Counted from the stretch's first letter, positions 18,257 to 27,097 are shown. The stretch: 64,000 nt of DNA from Bacteroides ovatus (GCF_001314995.1 NZ_CP012938.1:3968001-4032000), one strand, 5' to 3'. Notes: a model not told the origin generated them from the letters alone. Numbers and translations: made by a program.

Positions 18257-21256
18257 TTAAAAGTTAAAGTTCAAGCCCATACTGAAGGTACGTGAAATCG
18301 GGTAACGGCTGCTGTCGATGCCATTAATATCAACTTCCGGGTCAAAGCCGGAATATCCGGTAATAGTTGCCACATTCTCGCAAGAGAAAGAGATGCGGGC
18401 ATTTTCCAGTTGAATCTTTTGCATCCACTTTTTAGGCAGTGTATACGAAAGCGTGATATTCTTCAGACGGAGATAGGAACCGTTTTCCACAAATCTGTCG
18501 GATACACGGCAGTTCTGGTTCGGGTCTCCCCAAATGGCGCGGGGCATAGAGTTGCTGGTTCCTTCACCCGTCCAGCGGTTCAATACGGCTGTGGTCTGGT
18601 TGTAAGCGGCTGCCATTCCTTCGTTGTCAACATTGTTGGCATTATAAATCTTGTTTCCCGATACGCCTTGCAGGAAAACGGAGAGTTCCCATCCCTTATA
18701 AGAGAAATTATTGCTTAAAGAGAAGAACCAGTTCGGATTCGGGTTACCGATAACGGTACGGTCTTCATCGTTGATGACTCCATCGTTATTCAAATCCCGG
18801 AAACGGATATCCCCCGGAGCTGCTCCCGGTTGGGTGGCATGGCGGTTTACTTCCTCCCAGTTTTGGAAAAGTCCGTCGGTCACGTATCCGTAGAATACAT
18901 TGATCGGATAACCGGCTCTAAGCATAGTCACGTATGAGTTACCCATCTGATTGATAAACATCGGAGTTTCGCTGTTCAGGTCCAGAATTTCATTCTTGTT
19001 ATAGGTAGCCGTTAAAGCAGATTCCCAAGAGAAAAGACCTTTCAGGTTGATGGTGCGCAGGGTCATTTCCACTCCTTTGTTGCGCATCTTGCCGGCATTG
19101 GTAAAGGTTTCAGTAGTATCTTCAAAACCGGAGGTGATAGGGATGGAAGCTTTCACCAACATGTCTGCCGTCTTTTTGATGTAGGCATCCAGCGAAAGGT
19201 TGACACGTGAATTGAACAGGCTCATATCCACACCGAAGTTGGTTTGGCGTACCTCTTCCCAATGAATATTCGGATTGGAAAGGGTGGTAGATACCAAAGC
19301 GGTGGAGTTGTTGTTGCCGAAAGGATAGACTCCTGTATTATAGGAAGCCACAAAGCCGTAGTTACCGATTTCCTGATTACCGGTCACACCGTATCCAATA
19401 CGCAGTTTGAGGTCATTCACCGGAGAGTTGTCTTTCGGAAACCATTCTTCCTGCGAAATACGCCATGCCAGAGAAACGGAAGGGAATGTTCCCCAACGGT
19501 TGTTCTTACCGAAGCGGGAGGAACCGTCACGGCGCACAGTGGCTGTAAGCAGGTATTTATCTTCGTAAGAATAGTTGAGACGTGCCATCAGAGAAAGCAG
19601 TGCCCAGTCGCTCTGGCTGCCACCGATACTGTACATCTTCTCGCCGTTGTCCATTTCATGGATATTATCAAACATGAAGATATTCTTTTGAGCATTCAGG
19701 TAATCATAGTTGTTCCACTGGGCGGAAGAACCTGCCATCACACCTACACGATGTTTTTGGGCGAAAGTATGGTCGAATACAAAATAATTATCCCACAGGT
19801 AGGTAAATGATTTGTTGTCACTCTTATAGCGGGAAGATTCTTCTACCGGATTCGGTTTCCAGTCGTAAGCCGGAGTAAAGTTGTCGACAAACCAGAATTT
19901 GGCATCATAACCAAAGGTACTTTTCAACTTCAACCATTTGGTAAAGGCAATCTCTCCGGTGATGTTTGCCAGAAAGTTATATCCTTTTGTCTCGTTCGTC
20001 ATCATATACAACGTACCGATCGGATTGCGGACACTTCCATACCATTGCGCTTCCTGTCCGGGACCGCTCCAGCCACCGTCTTCATTCTTCACCGGCTGGG
20101 TGGGAAGTGCTTTCATCGCATCTCCGATGCTATAGCTTCCTCCCTCTTTCACGTCCGTACTGAATGTCAGATTGGTAGTGAACTTCAACCATTTATTGAC
20201 CTGGGCATCACTATTTGCCTGGAAATTGAAACGACGGTAATTAACGCTTTCCACGATACCGGACTGGTCGAGGAAACCGCCGGATACATAGTAATGTGCC
20301 TTTTCCGTACCGCCGGAATAGCTAACCGAATAGCTTTGTTTCACTCCCGTACGTAGCATCTCATCCAGCCAGTTCGTTCCTGTTCCCAATAAAGAAGGAT
20401 CTGCCCAATAAGGGTTTGTATTATCATCATTATTAGACAGCATATCATTGCTCAAAGCGGCATATTGCGCAGCATTCAGCATATCGGGCACTTTAGTAGC
20501 GTTCTGAATAGCCCAGTTTGCGTTTACCGTTACTTTTCCGGCACCCTCGGCACCACGTTTGCTGGTAATCATCACCACACCGTTGGCACCACGGGAACCA
20601 TAGATAGCTGTTGCCGAAGCATCCTTCAATACGTCTACCCGTTCCACATCAGCCATATTCAAAGAAGACAATCCCAAGTCGGTAGGAATTCCGTCAATGA
20701 CAATCAGCGGGTTACTGTTGTTGATCGTACCCAAACCGCGAATTTTAATAGTGACATTATCACCCGGCTTACCGGCATCGATTATCTGCACGCCGGATAC
20801 TTTTCCCTGCATTGCCTGACCGATATTAGCTACCGGAGAGTCTTTGATGTCCTTCACTCCGACAGAAGATACGGCACCAGTCAAATCGCTCTTTTTCATT
20901 GTTCCGTAACCTACCACTACTACTTCGTCCAATACTTCCGTATCTTCCTGCAAGGTTACTTTCAACGAGTTTTTCCCGTTCACCGGAACTGTCTGCGTTT
21001 TATAGCCGACAAAAGAGATAGTCAGCGTGCTGTTAGCCGGAACGCTTAATGAGAAATTACCGTCTACATCGGTTATCGTACCATTCGTTGTACGTCCTTC
21101 CACCACACTGGCACCGATCACCGGTTCACCCGTGGCATCTACTACATGTCCTTTTATTGAAATCTGTTGTGCGAATGCACTAAGAGATAGGAACAAGCCC
21201 CACATTATTAATAAGAGGCGGCGTTCAAAGCCTTTCGACTTCATACTCTGTTTCAT
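18257..21256 (-). CDS. SusC-like TonB-dependent transporter of the dextran locus
   Basis: Outer-membrane TonB-dependent importer of about 999 residues. From the chosen start (MKQSMKSKGFERR) come a signal peptide ending FAQQ, a carboxypeptidase-regulatory-like domain with ISIKGHVVDATGEPVIGASV, the SusC motif EVVVVGYGTMKKSD, a plug domain with LKDASATAIYGSRGANGVV, and a 22-strand barrel ending SMGLNFNF. A longer frame goes to 21343, but a promoter box lies at 21331-21338, inside it, so the start at 21256 or 21244 is preferred. First gene of the operon SusC-SusD-SusE/F-GH66-GH31. Confidence 0.93.
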   Translation of the reverse strand: MKQSMKSKGFERRLLLIMWGLFLSLSAFAQQISIKGHVVDATGEPVIGASVVEGRTTNGTITDVDGNFSLSVPANSTLTISFVGYKTQTVPVNGKNSLKVTLQEDTEVLDEVVVVGYGTMKKSDLTGAVSSVGVKDIKDSPVANIGQAMQGKVSGVQIIDAGKPGDNVTIKIRGLGTINNSNPLIVIDGIPTDLGLSSLNMADVERVDVLKDASATAIYGSRGANGVVMITSKRGAEGAGKVTVNANWAIQNATKVPDMLNAAQYAALSNDMLSNNDDNTNPYWADPSLLGTGTNWLDEMLRTGVKQSYSVSYSGGTEKAHYYVSGGFLDQSGIVESVNYRRFNFQANSDAQVNKWLKFTTNLTFSTDVKEGGSYSIGDAMKALPTQPVKNEDGGWSGPGQEAQWYGSVRNPIGTLYMMTNETKGYNFLANITGEIAFTKWLKLKSTFGYDAKFWFVDNFTPAYDWKPNPVEESSRYKSDNKSFTYLWDNYFVFDHTFAQKHRVGVMAGSSAQWNNYDYLNAQKNIFMFDNIHEMDNGEKMYSIGGSQSDWALLSLMARLNYSYEDKYLLTATVRRDGSSRFGKNNRWGTFPSVSLAWRISQEEWFPKDNSPVNDLKLRIGYGVTGNQEIGNYGFVASYNTGVYPFGNNNSTALVSTTLSNPNIHWEEVRQTNFGVDMSLFNSRVNLSLDAYIKKTADMLVKASIPITSGFEDTTETFTNAGKMRNKGVEMTLRTINLKGLFSWESALTATYNKNEILDLNSETPMFINQMGNSYVTMLRAGYPINVFYGYVTDGLFQNWEEVNRHATQPGAAPGDIRFRDLNNDGVINDEDRTVIGNPNPNWFFSLSNNFSYKGWELSVFLQGVSGNKIYNANNVDNEGMAAAYNQTTAVLNRWTGEGTSNSMPRAIWGDPNQNCRVSDRFVENGSYLRLKNITLSYTLPKKWMQKIQLENARISFSCENVATITGYSGFDPEVDINGIDSSRYPISRTFSMGLNFNF

Positions 21257-21330
21257 GTACATTAATTTAAAGTTAATATTAGGGTTACTTTTGTTTTCGT
21301 TCTCTGTGTCATTGCTGAATGACCGTGAAA

Positions 21331-21367
21331 CAAAAGTATCCACATTTCATACTGCTTCTTAAAGCAG
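21331..21367 (-). promoter_or_regulatory. Promoter and palindrome upstream of the dextran operon
   Basis: The minus strand shows TACTTTTG at 21331-21338 (-7 box). An inverted repeat CTGCTT-N4-AAGCAG at 21352-21367 lies where the -33 element would be. The SusR-like regulator is encoded just upstream, so this is the likely activator site. Confidence 0.55.
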
Positions 21368-21467
21368 ATAGCAAAAATATAGTGATTTATACAGTATCTC
21401 ACAGCATAAACCACTAAATATAAGAACGTTATAAAATAGAAGTCAGACTAAAAAAGTAGTGATTTTC

Positions 21468-23117
21468 TTATTCTTCCACCTTCCCTATTTGCATTACTTT
21501 AGTCTCAAATTCATCTCTTTCTCCCAAAGCTTTGTTACGGACACGGGTCCGGTAATTATAAATGGTAGTCACGGAATAACGGAGGAATTGCGCTATCTTG
21601 GTACTGTCCGTAATCCCCAGCCGGATAAGGGCAAATATACGGAGTTCGGTGTTCAACAGTTCTCCCGGTTTGGGTTGCATGGGTTCGGTAAGCAGCGCAT
21701 TAAATTCTTCCACAAAATTGGGGAAGAGTTGCAGGAAAGTCATGTCGAAATTTGCATAAAACTCTTTCAGTTCTTCGTCAAGGAATTGAGAAGATTTAAT
21801 GGCTTTATATAGTTCTTCCACTCTTCCGGCAGCGGCAATTTTATTTAGGGAACGACGGTATAAATCCATCTTGTCGAGATAAGTGGAGCATTGGTCCATA
21901 TATCGGCCGATATATTCCTCCTTGATATAGTTGGCTTCCGAAAGCGTATGGTTCATCTCTTTCAGTTGCGAATTGGAGTCGTGAAGTTCTTCGTTCAGTT
22001 CTTGCAACAACGTATTAGTATCAACCACTTCGCGACGTGCGGCAGCAACCTTTTTCATCTGCTTGTAAACGAAGAAAATGGCAACCAACAAAAATACGGA
22101 AAGCAAACTGATACAAATCAATGATACTTTCATCTCCTGTTGCTGCCGTTTGGTTTTCAATTGGTAAGCCTGGTCAATGATAGGAAAGACTTGCGAGATT
22201 TCTAACGTACGAAGGCGGGCATTACAAAGAGTGGCATCCTCTAAGGAGCATTTCAGGTAATTGTAGGCACGGTCAATATCCCCTTCATCGTAGACAAGAG
22301 AAGCGAGTTTGCGCAAAGATACATATTCCTTTACTGCCGATTTCAGGTCGGCAATGGCCGAAAGAGCCAGGTAATGTTTTTGCCCCTGTTTGTCGCCTTT
22401 CAACCGGTAACCCTCGGAGAGAGTATAAGTAAGCATTGCTTTTGAATGGTCATCCAAAGAAGGTTTGTTGTAATATTCCATCAGCATACGGATGGCTTCA
22501 TCGTATTGAGCATGTACGATACACTTATCCGCCATCACCAACACGTGCCCCAAAGAGTCGGAAGCGTTGACCTGCAGAAGAGAGTCACGATACAGATCCG
22601 TCATTCGATAATACTCTTTCTTGACTTTCTCCGTAACGGCATAATCTCCCATCAATCCGTAAATAGTGCGATACAGATGATAATAGTAACCATAGAGATA
22701 ATCGGGCAACGTTTTCTTATCAATCTGCCCCAATAGTTCCAACGCTTCTTTATACATTCCGGTAGTTCCCATCACTTCCGCCATATTCATGGCAGCATCA
22801 TCCAGGTAATCCAGTTTATCCATGCGATGCGCCAGTTCCTCTTTCCGTTGAGCATAGACAAAAGACGAATCCAGATTATAAGCCCGGTATTCATCGAAAA
22901 GACGTCCGCAAAAACCATATCGTTGTTCATCGGAAGTAGCCTCCGCCAACAATTTCTTCAGGTCAGCGATACGCGCCTCCTTTTCTGCTCCATAGGTCTG
23001 ACGGTTTTTAATGATACCATCAATCTCACGAAGTAACGCATCGGTACTCTTATTATCTTTTGCATAAAGCAGACCGGAAAGGACGATTGTCACAAAAATC
23101 AGAATCACTTTTTTCAT
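21468..23117 (-). CDS. SusR-like TPR membrane regulator (DUF6377 type)
   Basis: 549-residue regulator with a signal or first helix at 1-19, a periplasmic TPR-like helical region at about 25-330, one membrane helix at about 332-352, a coiled coil at about 355-400, and a cytoplasmic C-terminus. The latter has an HTH near 490-525 with LRIFALIRLGITDSTKIAQ and YSVTTIYNYRTRVR. This is the layout of SusR and its relatives, which sense oligosaccharide in the periplasm and activate the neighbouring susC. It lies on the same strand just upstream of the SusC gene, like BT3091 beside BT3090. It has its own promoter at 23140-23147. Confidence 0.88.
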   Translation of the reverse strand: MKKVILIFVTIVLSGLLYAKDNKSTDALLREIDGIIKNRQTYGAEKEARIADLKKLLAEATSDEQRYGFCGRLFDEYRAYNLDSSFVYAQRKEELAHRMDKLDYLDDAAMNMAEVMGTTGMYKEALELLGQIDKKTLPDYLYGYYYHLYRTIYGLMGDYAVTEKVKKEYYRMTDLYRDSLLQVNASDSLGHVLVMADKCIVHAQYDEAIRMLMEYYNKPSLDDHSKAMLTYTLSEGYRLKGDKQGQKHYLALSAIADLKSAVKEYVSLRKLASLVYDEGDIDRAYNYLKCSLEDATLCNARLRTLEISQVFPIIDQAYQLKTKRQQQEMKVSLICISLLSVFLLVAIFFVYKQMKKVAAARREVVDTNTLLQELNEELHDSNSQLKEMNHTLSEANYIKEEYIGRYMDQCSTYLDKMDLYRRSLNKIAAAGRVEELYKAIKSSQFLDEELKEFYANFDMTFLQLFPNFVEEFNALLTEPMQPKPGELLNTELRIFALIRLGITDSTKIAQFLRYSVTTIYNYRTRVRNKALGERDEFETKVMQIGKVEE

Positions 23118-23139
23118 AGTGCCGTATGTATTATAGTTG

Positions 23140-23147
23140 CAAAGATA
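23140..23147 (-). promoter_or_regulatory. -7 promoter box of the SusR-like gene
   Basis: Minus strand TATCTTTG, 23 bases upstream of the start codon; a full match to the -7 consensus. Confidence 0.6.
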
Positions 23148-23247
23148 AAAGTCTTTCAGAAACTTCCGGCTTTCAGGAGAAAATTATTGCAGGCAGAAAA
23201 ACAATGTTTATTAAAAAGAGGAGGTAAATCGGATTTATTATAAACAT

Positions 23248-23269
23248 AATTATTATATTTGTAATAATT
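23248..23269 (+). promoter_or_regulatory. Promoter box inside a palindrome, upstream of an ATPase gene
   Basis: TATATTTG at 23254-23261 fits the -7 box 27 bases before the start at 23288. It lies within the perfect inverted repeat AATTATTA-N6-TAATAATT (23248-23269), so a bound protein would block it. The word TTTATTATAAAC (23234-23245) just upstream also occurs at 5777. Confidence 0.5.
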
Positions 23270-23287
23270 GTATTTATAATAATCAGT

Positions 23288-24421
23288 ATGGCAATCGTTA
23301 ATAACCCTTTTATCGTAGGCGGATACCTATCTCCCCATTACTTTTGTGACCGCGAAGTGGAAACAGAACAGTTGATACGTAACATAACCAATGGAAGAAA
23401 TGTCGTTATCATTTCTGTGCGTCGCATGGGAAAGACAGGTCTGATTCGTCATTGCTTTTATCAGGATGAGATTAAAGAGCATTACTATACATTCTTCATT
23501 GATATTTATGCGACAGCCAGCCTTAGGGAATTTGTATTCGCTTTGGGAAAAGAGATTTTCGAGAAGCTCAAACCCAAAGGAATAAAGTTCATCGAACGTT
23601 TCTTCTCCGTCATTTCCTCACTGCGCGCAGGTTTTAAACTGGATTCTGTTACGGGAGAACCCACCTTCGATATTGGATTAGGAGACATTCATACTGCAGA
23701 AACAACACTGGATGAAATCTTCGCTTATTTAGAACAGGCTGATAAACCTTGTATCGTAGCCATCGACGAATTTCAGCAAATAGGCAATTACACAGAGAAG
23801 AATGTAGAAGCCATATTGAGAACTAAAGTCCAGCATTGCCAAAATGCTCGTTTCATCTTTGCCGGAAGCCAGAAACACATTATGATGAATATGTTCAACA
23901 GCCCGGCCCGACCTTTTTATCAAAGTGTCAATATGATGCAACTAAAGAGCATTCCGCTTACGGCATACAGGGCATTTGTTGAAAGGCTTTTCCTTGAAAA
24001 TAAGAAACGTATTGAAGAAGAACTGATAGACGAAGTATATAATTTCTTTGAAGGACATACCTGGTATGTACAACTCATGTTTAATGAATTATATATACTG
24101 ACCGGAAAAGGGGAAGTGTGTGATCGTTCCCTCCAAAGTATTGCCCTGACCAATATCCTGCAGATGCAGGACTTCACATATCAGGAGATTTTCTCCCGCC
24201 TTCCGGAAAAACAGAAAGAAGTACTGATTGCTATCGGAAAAGAACAAAAAGCAACCGGAGTCACTTCAGGAAAATTTATAAAAAAATACAAGCTAAGTAC
24301 TCCGAGTTCCGTACAAGCTGCACTCAAGGGATTACTGGAAAAGAATCTAGTCTCGCAGGAACAAAATCAGTATGAAATAGCTGATAAACTGTTGGGAGTC
24401 TGGTTACAAAAGAATTATTAG
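23288..24421 (+). CDS. AAA/STAND-type ATPase with winged-helix-like C-terminus
   Basis: 377-residue cytoplasmic ATPase of the archaeal-ATPase-like group. The P-loop reads SVRRMGKTG near 42-50; the first Gly of Walker A is replaced, as in relatives with the RRMGKT form. Walker B is CIVAIDEFQQI near 155, and AGSQKHIMM near 196 is sensor-like. The last 75 residues (KQKEVLIAIGKEQKATGVTS and PSSVQAALKGLLEKNLV) read as a winged helix. The protein may couple ATP binding to DNA or partner binding, but no defined function is known. It is a single gene, divergent from the SusR-like gene. Confidence 0.85.
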   Translation: MAIVNNPFIVGGYLSPHYFCDREVETEQLIRNITNGRNVVIISVRRMGKTGLIRHCFYQDEIKEHYYTFFIDIYATASLREFVFALGKEIFEKLKPKGIKFIERFFSVISSLRAGFKLDSVTGEPTFDIGLGDIHTAETTLDEIFAYLEQADKPCIVAIDEFQQIGNYTEKNVEAILRTKVQHCQNARFIFAGSQKHIMMNMFNSPARPFYQSVNMMQLKSIPLTAYRAFVERLFLENKKRIEEELIDEVYNFFEGHTWYVQLMFNELYILTGKGEVCDRSLQSIALTNILQMQDFTYQEIFSRLPEKQKEVLIAIGKEQKATGVTSGKFIKKYKLSTPSSVQAALKGLLEKNLVSQEQNQYEIADKLLGVWLQKNY

Positions 24422-24591
24422 ACTATAAATCCTAGAAATGAATAGTTAAGAATAAGGTTTCATTCATTTTTGGTACGGTTATTAGCAAAGCATCTCCATT
24501 ATCAACATTATTTGGCTAATGACATAAAAACGCAAGAGGGTTTATATTCATCACTCTGGTGCGTCAACATCCCCAACTTTCTTTCCCTTTC

Positions 24592-24623
24592 TTTGTTCTT
24601 TCTGCGGGAATATGCTACTTTTG
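24592..24623 (+). promoter_or_regulatory. Promoter of the DUF1703 ATPase gene
   Basis: TTTG at 24592-24595, 20 bases of spacer, then TACTTTTG at 24616-24623. Both elements match the Bacteroides consensus with normal spacing, 41 bases before the start codon. This is the clearest promoter in the window. Confidence 0.75.
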
Positions 24624-24628
24624 CATTA

Positions 24629-24644
24629 TCTCATAAATATGAGA
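24629..24644. promoter_or_regulatory. TCTCAT-N4-ATGAGA palindrome in the leader
   Basis: A 16-base perfect palindrome just after the predicted transcription start of the DUF1703 gene. The same ATGAGAA word is clustered right after the gene (26434-26837). Confidence 0.5.
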
Positions 24645-24664
24645 ACTAAAGAAAGGAACAAATT

Positions 24665-26392
24665 ATGGAAGAAGTAAAAAGAATCCCTTACGGAGTTTCC
24701 AACTTTGTGGAAGTGGTGGAACAGAATCAATATTACGTGGATAAGACTATGTATCTGCCGTTGTTGGAAAAACAACCTAGTAATTTGTTCTTTATCCGCC
24801 CCCGCCGTTTCGGCAAGAGCATCTTTCTGAGTATGCTCCGAACTTATTATGACATCGCTCAAAAAGAAAAGTTCGAAAAACGTTTCAGCAATTTATGGAT
24901 AGGCAGTCGTCCTACACAGTTGCAAGGGACTTTCCAAATACTCTTTCTTGATTTCTCCAGAGTGGGAGGGCTTGACAGAACGCTTGCCGAAAACTTTGAT
25001 GATTACTGTTGCGGCGGACTGGATGATTTTGCTTCTATCTATGAACCCTATTATTATCCCGGCTTTGAAGAGGAAATGAAAGCCCAATACGGCACTACCA
25101 ACAAACTGAATTTCCTCGATCGCAAGGCACGCAACAACGGCTCCAAGCTTTATCTGATAGTGGATGAATATGATAATTTCACGAATGTGGTGCTAAACGA
25201 GCAAGGCGACAAAGTCTATCACGCCCTAACCCACGCCAGTGGTTTCTACCGCGAAATCTTCAAGAAGTTCAAAGGCATGTTCGAACGCATCTTCATGACC
25301 GGAGTCAGCCCCGTAACGCTGGACGACCTGACTAGCGGATTCAATATCGGCTGGAATATCAGCACCGATCATCAGTTTAATATGATGTTGGGATTCAGCG
25401 AGACCGATGTACGCGAGATGATCCAATACTATAAGGATGCCGGACAGTTGCCGGGCAATACGAACATAGATGCGATGATAGAGGAAATGCGACCGTGGTA
25501 TGACAATTATTGTTTTGCCGAAGAAAGCTTGGAGCGTGACCCGAAGATGTTCAACTGTGACATGGTGTTTTATTATCTGCGTCATTATATGACTTTGGGC
25601 AAATCCCCCAAAGAAATGATAGACCCCAATACCCGCACGGACTATAATAAGATGAAAAAACTTATCCGGCTGGACAAATTGGACGGTAACCGCAAAGGAG
25701 TGTTACGTAAAATCACCGAAGATGGGCAGATTGTCACCACGTTGACAACTACCTTTCCCGCTACCGATATTACCAAACCTGAGATTTTCCCCAGTCTGCT
25801 TTTTTATTATGGTATGCTTACCATTACTGCCACTCGCGGCAACTATCTGGTGTTAAGTATTCCCAATAATAACGTGCGTAAACAGTATTACGAATTCTTG
25901 TTGGAAGAATATCAGGACAATCGACATATTAATCTGAACGACCTTGGCCTGATGTATTACGAAATGGCTTACGACGGCCATTGGCGTGAAACGCTGGAAT
26001 TTATCGCCCATGCCTACAAGGAAAACTCTTCCGTGCGCAACGCTATTGAGGGAGAGCGCAACCTGCAAGGCTTCTTTACTGCTTACCTGAGTACGAATGC
26101 ATATTACCTGATAGCCCCGGAAGTAGAATTGAACCACGGTTATTGTGATCTGTTCCTAATGCCCGACCTGATACGCTATGACGTGAAGCACAGTTATATC
26201 ATCGAACTAAAATATCTCTCTGTCAAAGACTCGGAAGCGAAAGCCGAAGCCCAATGGAAAGAAGCTGTAGAGCAGATAAAAGGTTATGCTGCCGGTCCCA
26301 AGGTACGCAGGATGATATACGACACCGAGTTGCATTGCATCGTCATGCAGTTTCGCGGATGGGAGTTGGAACGGATGGAAGAAGTCAGATAG
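24665..26392 (+). CDS. AAA-ATPase-like protein with PD-(D/E)xK domain (DUF1703)
   Basis: 575-residue cytoplasmic protein. The N-terminal AAA-ATPase_like domain opens with RIPYGVSNFVEVVEQNQYYVDKT, then P-loop RPRRFGKSIF near 45-54 and Walker B LYLIVDEYDNF near 162. The C-terminal DUF1703 part has GYCDLFLMPD near 500 and SYIIELKYL near 518, the D...ExK core of a nuclease fold. The family is abundant in Bacteroidetes with many copies per genome. Proposed roles include mobile or selfish nuclease, but none is established. It is a lone gene bracketed by ATGAGAA words. Confidence 0.9.
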   Translation: MEEVKRIPYGVSNFVEVVEQNQYYVDKTMYLPLLEKQPSNLFFIRPRRFGKSIFLSMLRTYYDIAQKEKFEKRFSNLWIGSRPTQLQGTFQILFLDFSRVGGLDRTLAENFDDYCCGGLDDFASIYEPYYYPGFEEEMKAQYGTTNKLNFLDRKARNNGSKLYLIVDEYDNFTNVVLNEQGDKVYHALTHASGFYREIFKKFKGMFERIFMTGVSPVTLDDLTSGFNIGWNISTDHQFNMMLGFSETDVREMIQYYKDAGQLPGNTNIDAMIEEMRPWYDNYCFAEESLERDPKMFNCDMVFYYLRHYMTLGKSPKEMIDPNTRTDYNKMKKLIRLDKLDGNRKGVLRKITEDGQIVTTLTTTFPATDITKPEIFPSLLFYYGMLTITATRGNYLVLSIPNNNVRKQYYEFLLEEYQDNRHINLNDLGLMYYEMAYDGHWRETLEFIAHAYKENSSVRNAIEGERNLQGFFTAYLSTNAYYLIAPEVELNHGYCDLFLMPDLIRYDVKHSYIIELKYLSVKDSEAKAEAQWKEAVEQIKGYAAGPKVRRMIYDTELHCIVMQFRGWELERMEEVR

Positions 26393-26520
26393 AAACTCTG
26401 CCTGATATAATTATTCTGAATACACAAATTTTCATTTCTCATAGTGTCTTTCCAGTCAACCTATAACAAGAATAAAAAAACAACTAGTCAACCATTATCA
26501 GGGAAGTACATATTCTTTTT

Positions 26521-26630
26521 GTCCCATATATTGTGGGAAAGTATTCCCTACTAACTGGGAAAAGATTCCCTCATTTTGTGGGAACAAATTCCCATAATAT
26601 GAGGAAATACTTTCCCACAATATATGGGAC
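26521..26630. repeat. 25-bp perfect inverted repeat around GGGAA/TTCCC palindromes
   Basis: Arms at 26521-26545 and 26606-26630 are perfect complements over 25 bases, with outer ends GTCCCATATA and TATATGGGAC. From within the left arm into the loop, units of form GGGAA-N4-TTCCC start at 26535, 26557 and 26580, and a related GGAAATACTTTCCC at 26603, so the period is 22-23 bases. No reading frame is present. Confidence 0.8.
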
Positions 26631-26746
26631 GATCGGAACTAGTTTATCTCCAACTAGAAAAAGGAAGAAGACAGTATCTTGACTATGAGAAATACCTTGA
26701 AATACTATGAGAACAAGGTGAATTTTAAGCTAAAATAGAGGGTACG

Positions 26747-26783
26747 TTATGAGAAATACCATATTAGAAAGTATTTCTCATAA
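26747..26783. repeat. 13-bp hairpin of the ATGAGAA family
   Basis: TTATGAGAAATAC (26747-26759) and GTATTTCTCATAA (26771-26783) are perfect complements around an 11-base loop. No T run follows, so a terminator role is not obvious. Confidence 0.6.
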
Positions 26784-26853
26784 GCTACTTATTTGATTCT
26801 TTGTTGTTTATCAGTCATCAATGAGAATATGAGAAATAAAAATGAAAAATCGT

Positions 26854-27032
26854 GGTTCTTAATCAAATTCCGTGCTAGTAAAGCTCATTGAAAGGCCGAT
26901 GGATAAAGGGATATCGGCATATTAGAAATAACAAATAAATTATCCAAACTATATGCATCTTAAAGTACTCCAGAATAGCCATGAATAAGGTAATTGAACA
27001 TAAATAAGTAGCACGGAATTTGATTAAGAACC
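26854..27032. mobile_element. MITE-like element, 179 bp, with 24-bp terminal inverted repeats
   Basis: Perfect 24-base inverted repeats sit at 26854-26877 (starts GGTTCTTAATC) and 27009-27032 (ends GATTAAGAACC). They are directly flanked by AAATCGT on both sides (26847-26853 and 27033-27039), as expected for a 7-base target duplication. The interior of 131 bases has no gene. This is the structure of a non-autonomous element moved by a transposase encoded elsewhere. An invertible segment is an alternative, but it would not explain the direct flanking repeat. Confidence 0.75.
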
Positions 27033-27097
27033 AAATCGTTTGCAGAGCTTGCTGAATTTTTAATTGATGTACTCATGACTGCACCGTTCTTAGTTAA

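Larger units (their letters stand above)
26434..26837. repeat. Cluster of ATGAGAA words
   Basis: ATGAGAA occurs about seven times: inverted at 26434-26442, forward at 26685, 26706, 26749, 26821 and 26829, and inverted at 26773-26781. Several extend to ATGAGAAATAC. The cluster lies directly downstream of the DUF1703 ATPase gene. Confidence 0.6.

Noticed and set aside
21257..21343. Upstream start for the dextran-locus SusC at 21343
   Set aside because: The stretch contains the -7 box of the operon and the residues before MKQSMKSK do not form part of a signal peptide.
26521..26630. CRISPR-like array
   Set aside because: The repeats are palindromes with spacing of 22-23 bases and no distinct spacers, and no cas genes are in the window.
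26854..27032. Phase-variable invertible promoter
   Set aside because: The size fits Bacteroides invertible promoters, but there is no clear promoter inside, no gene placed to be switched, and the flanking direct repeat fits transposition better.
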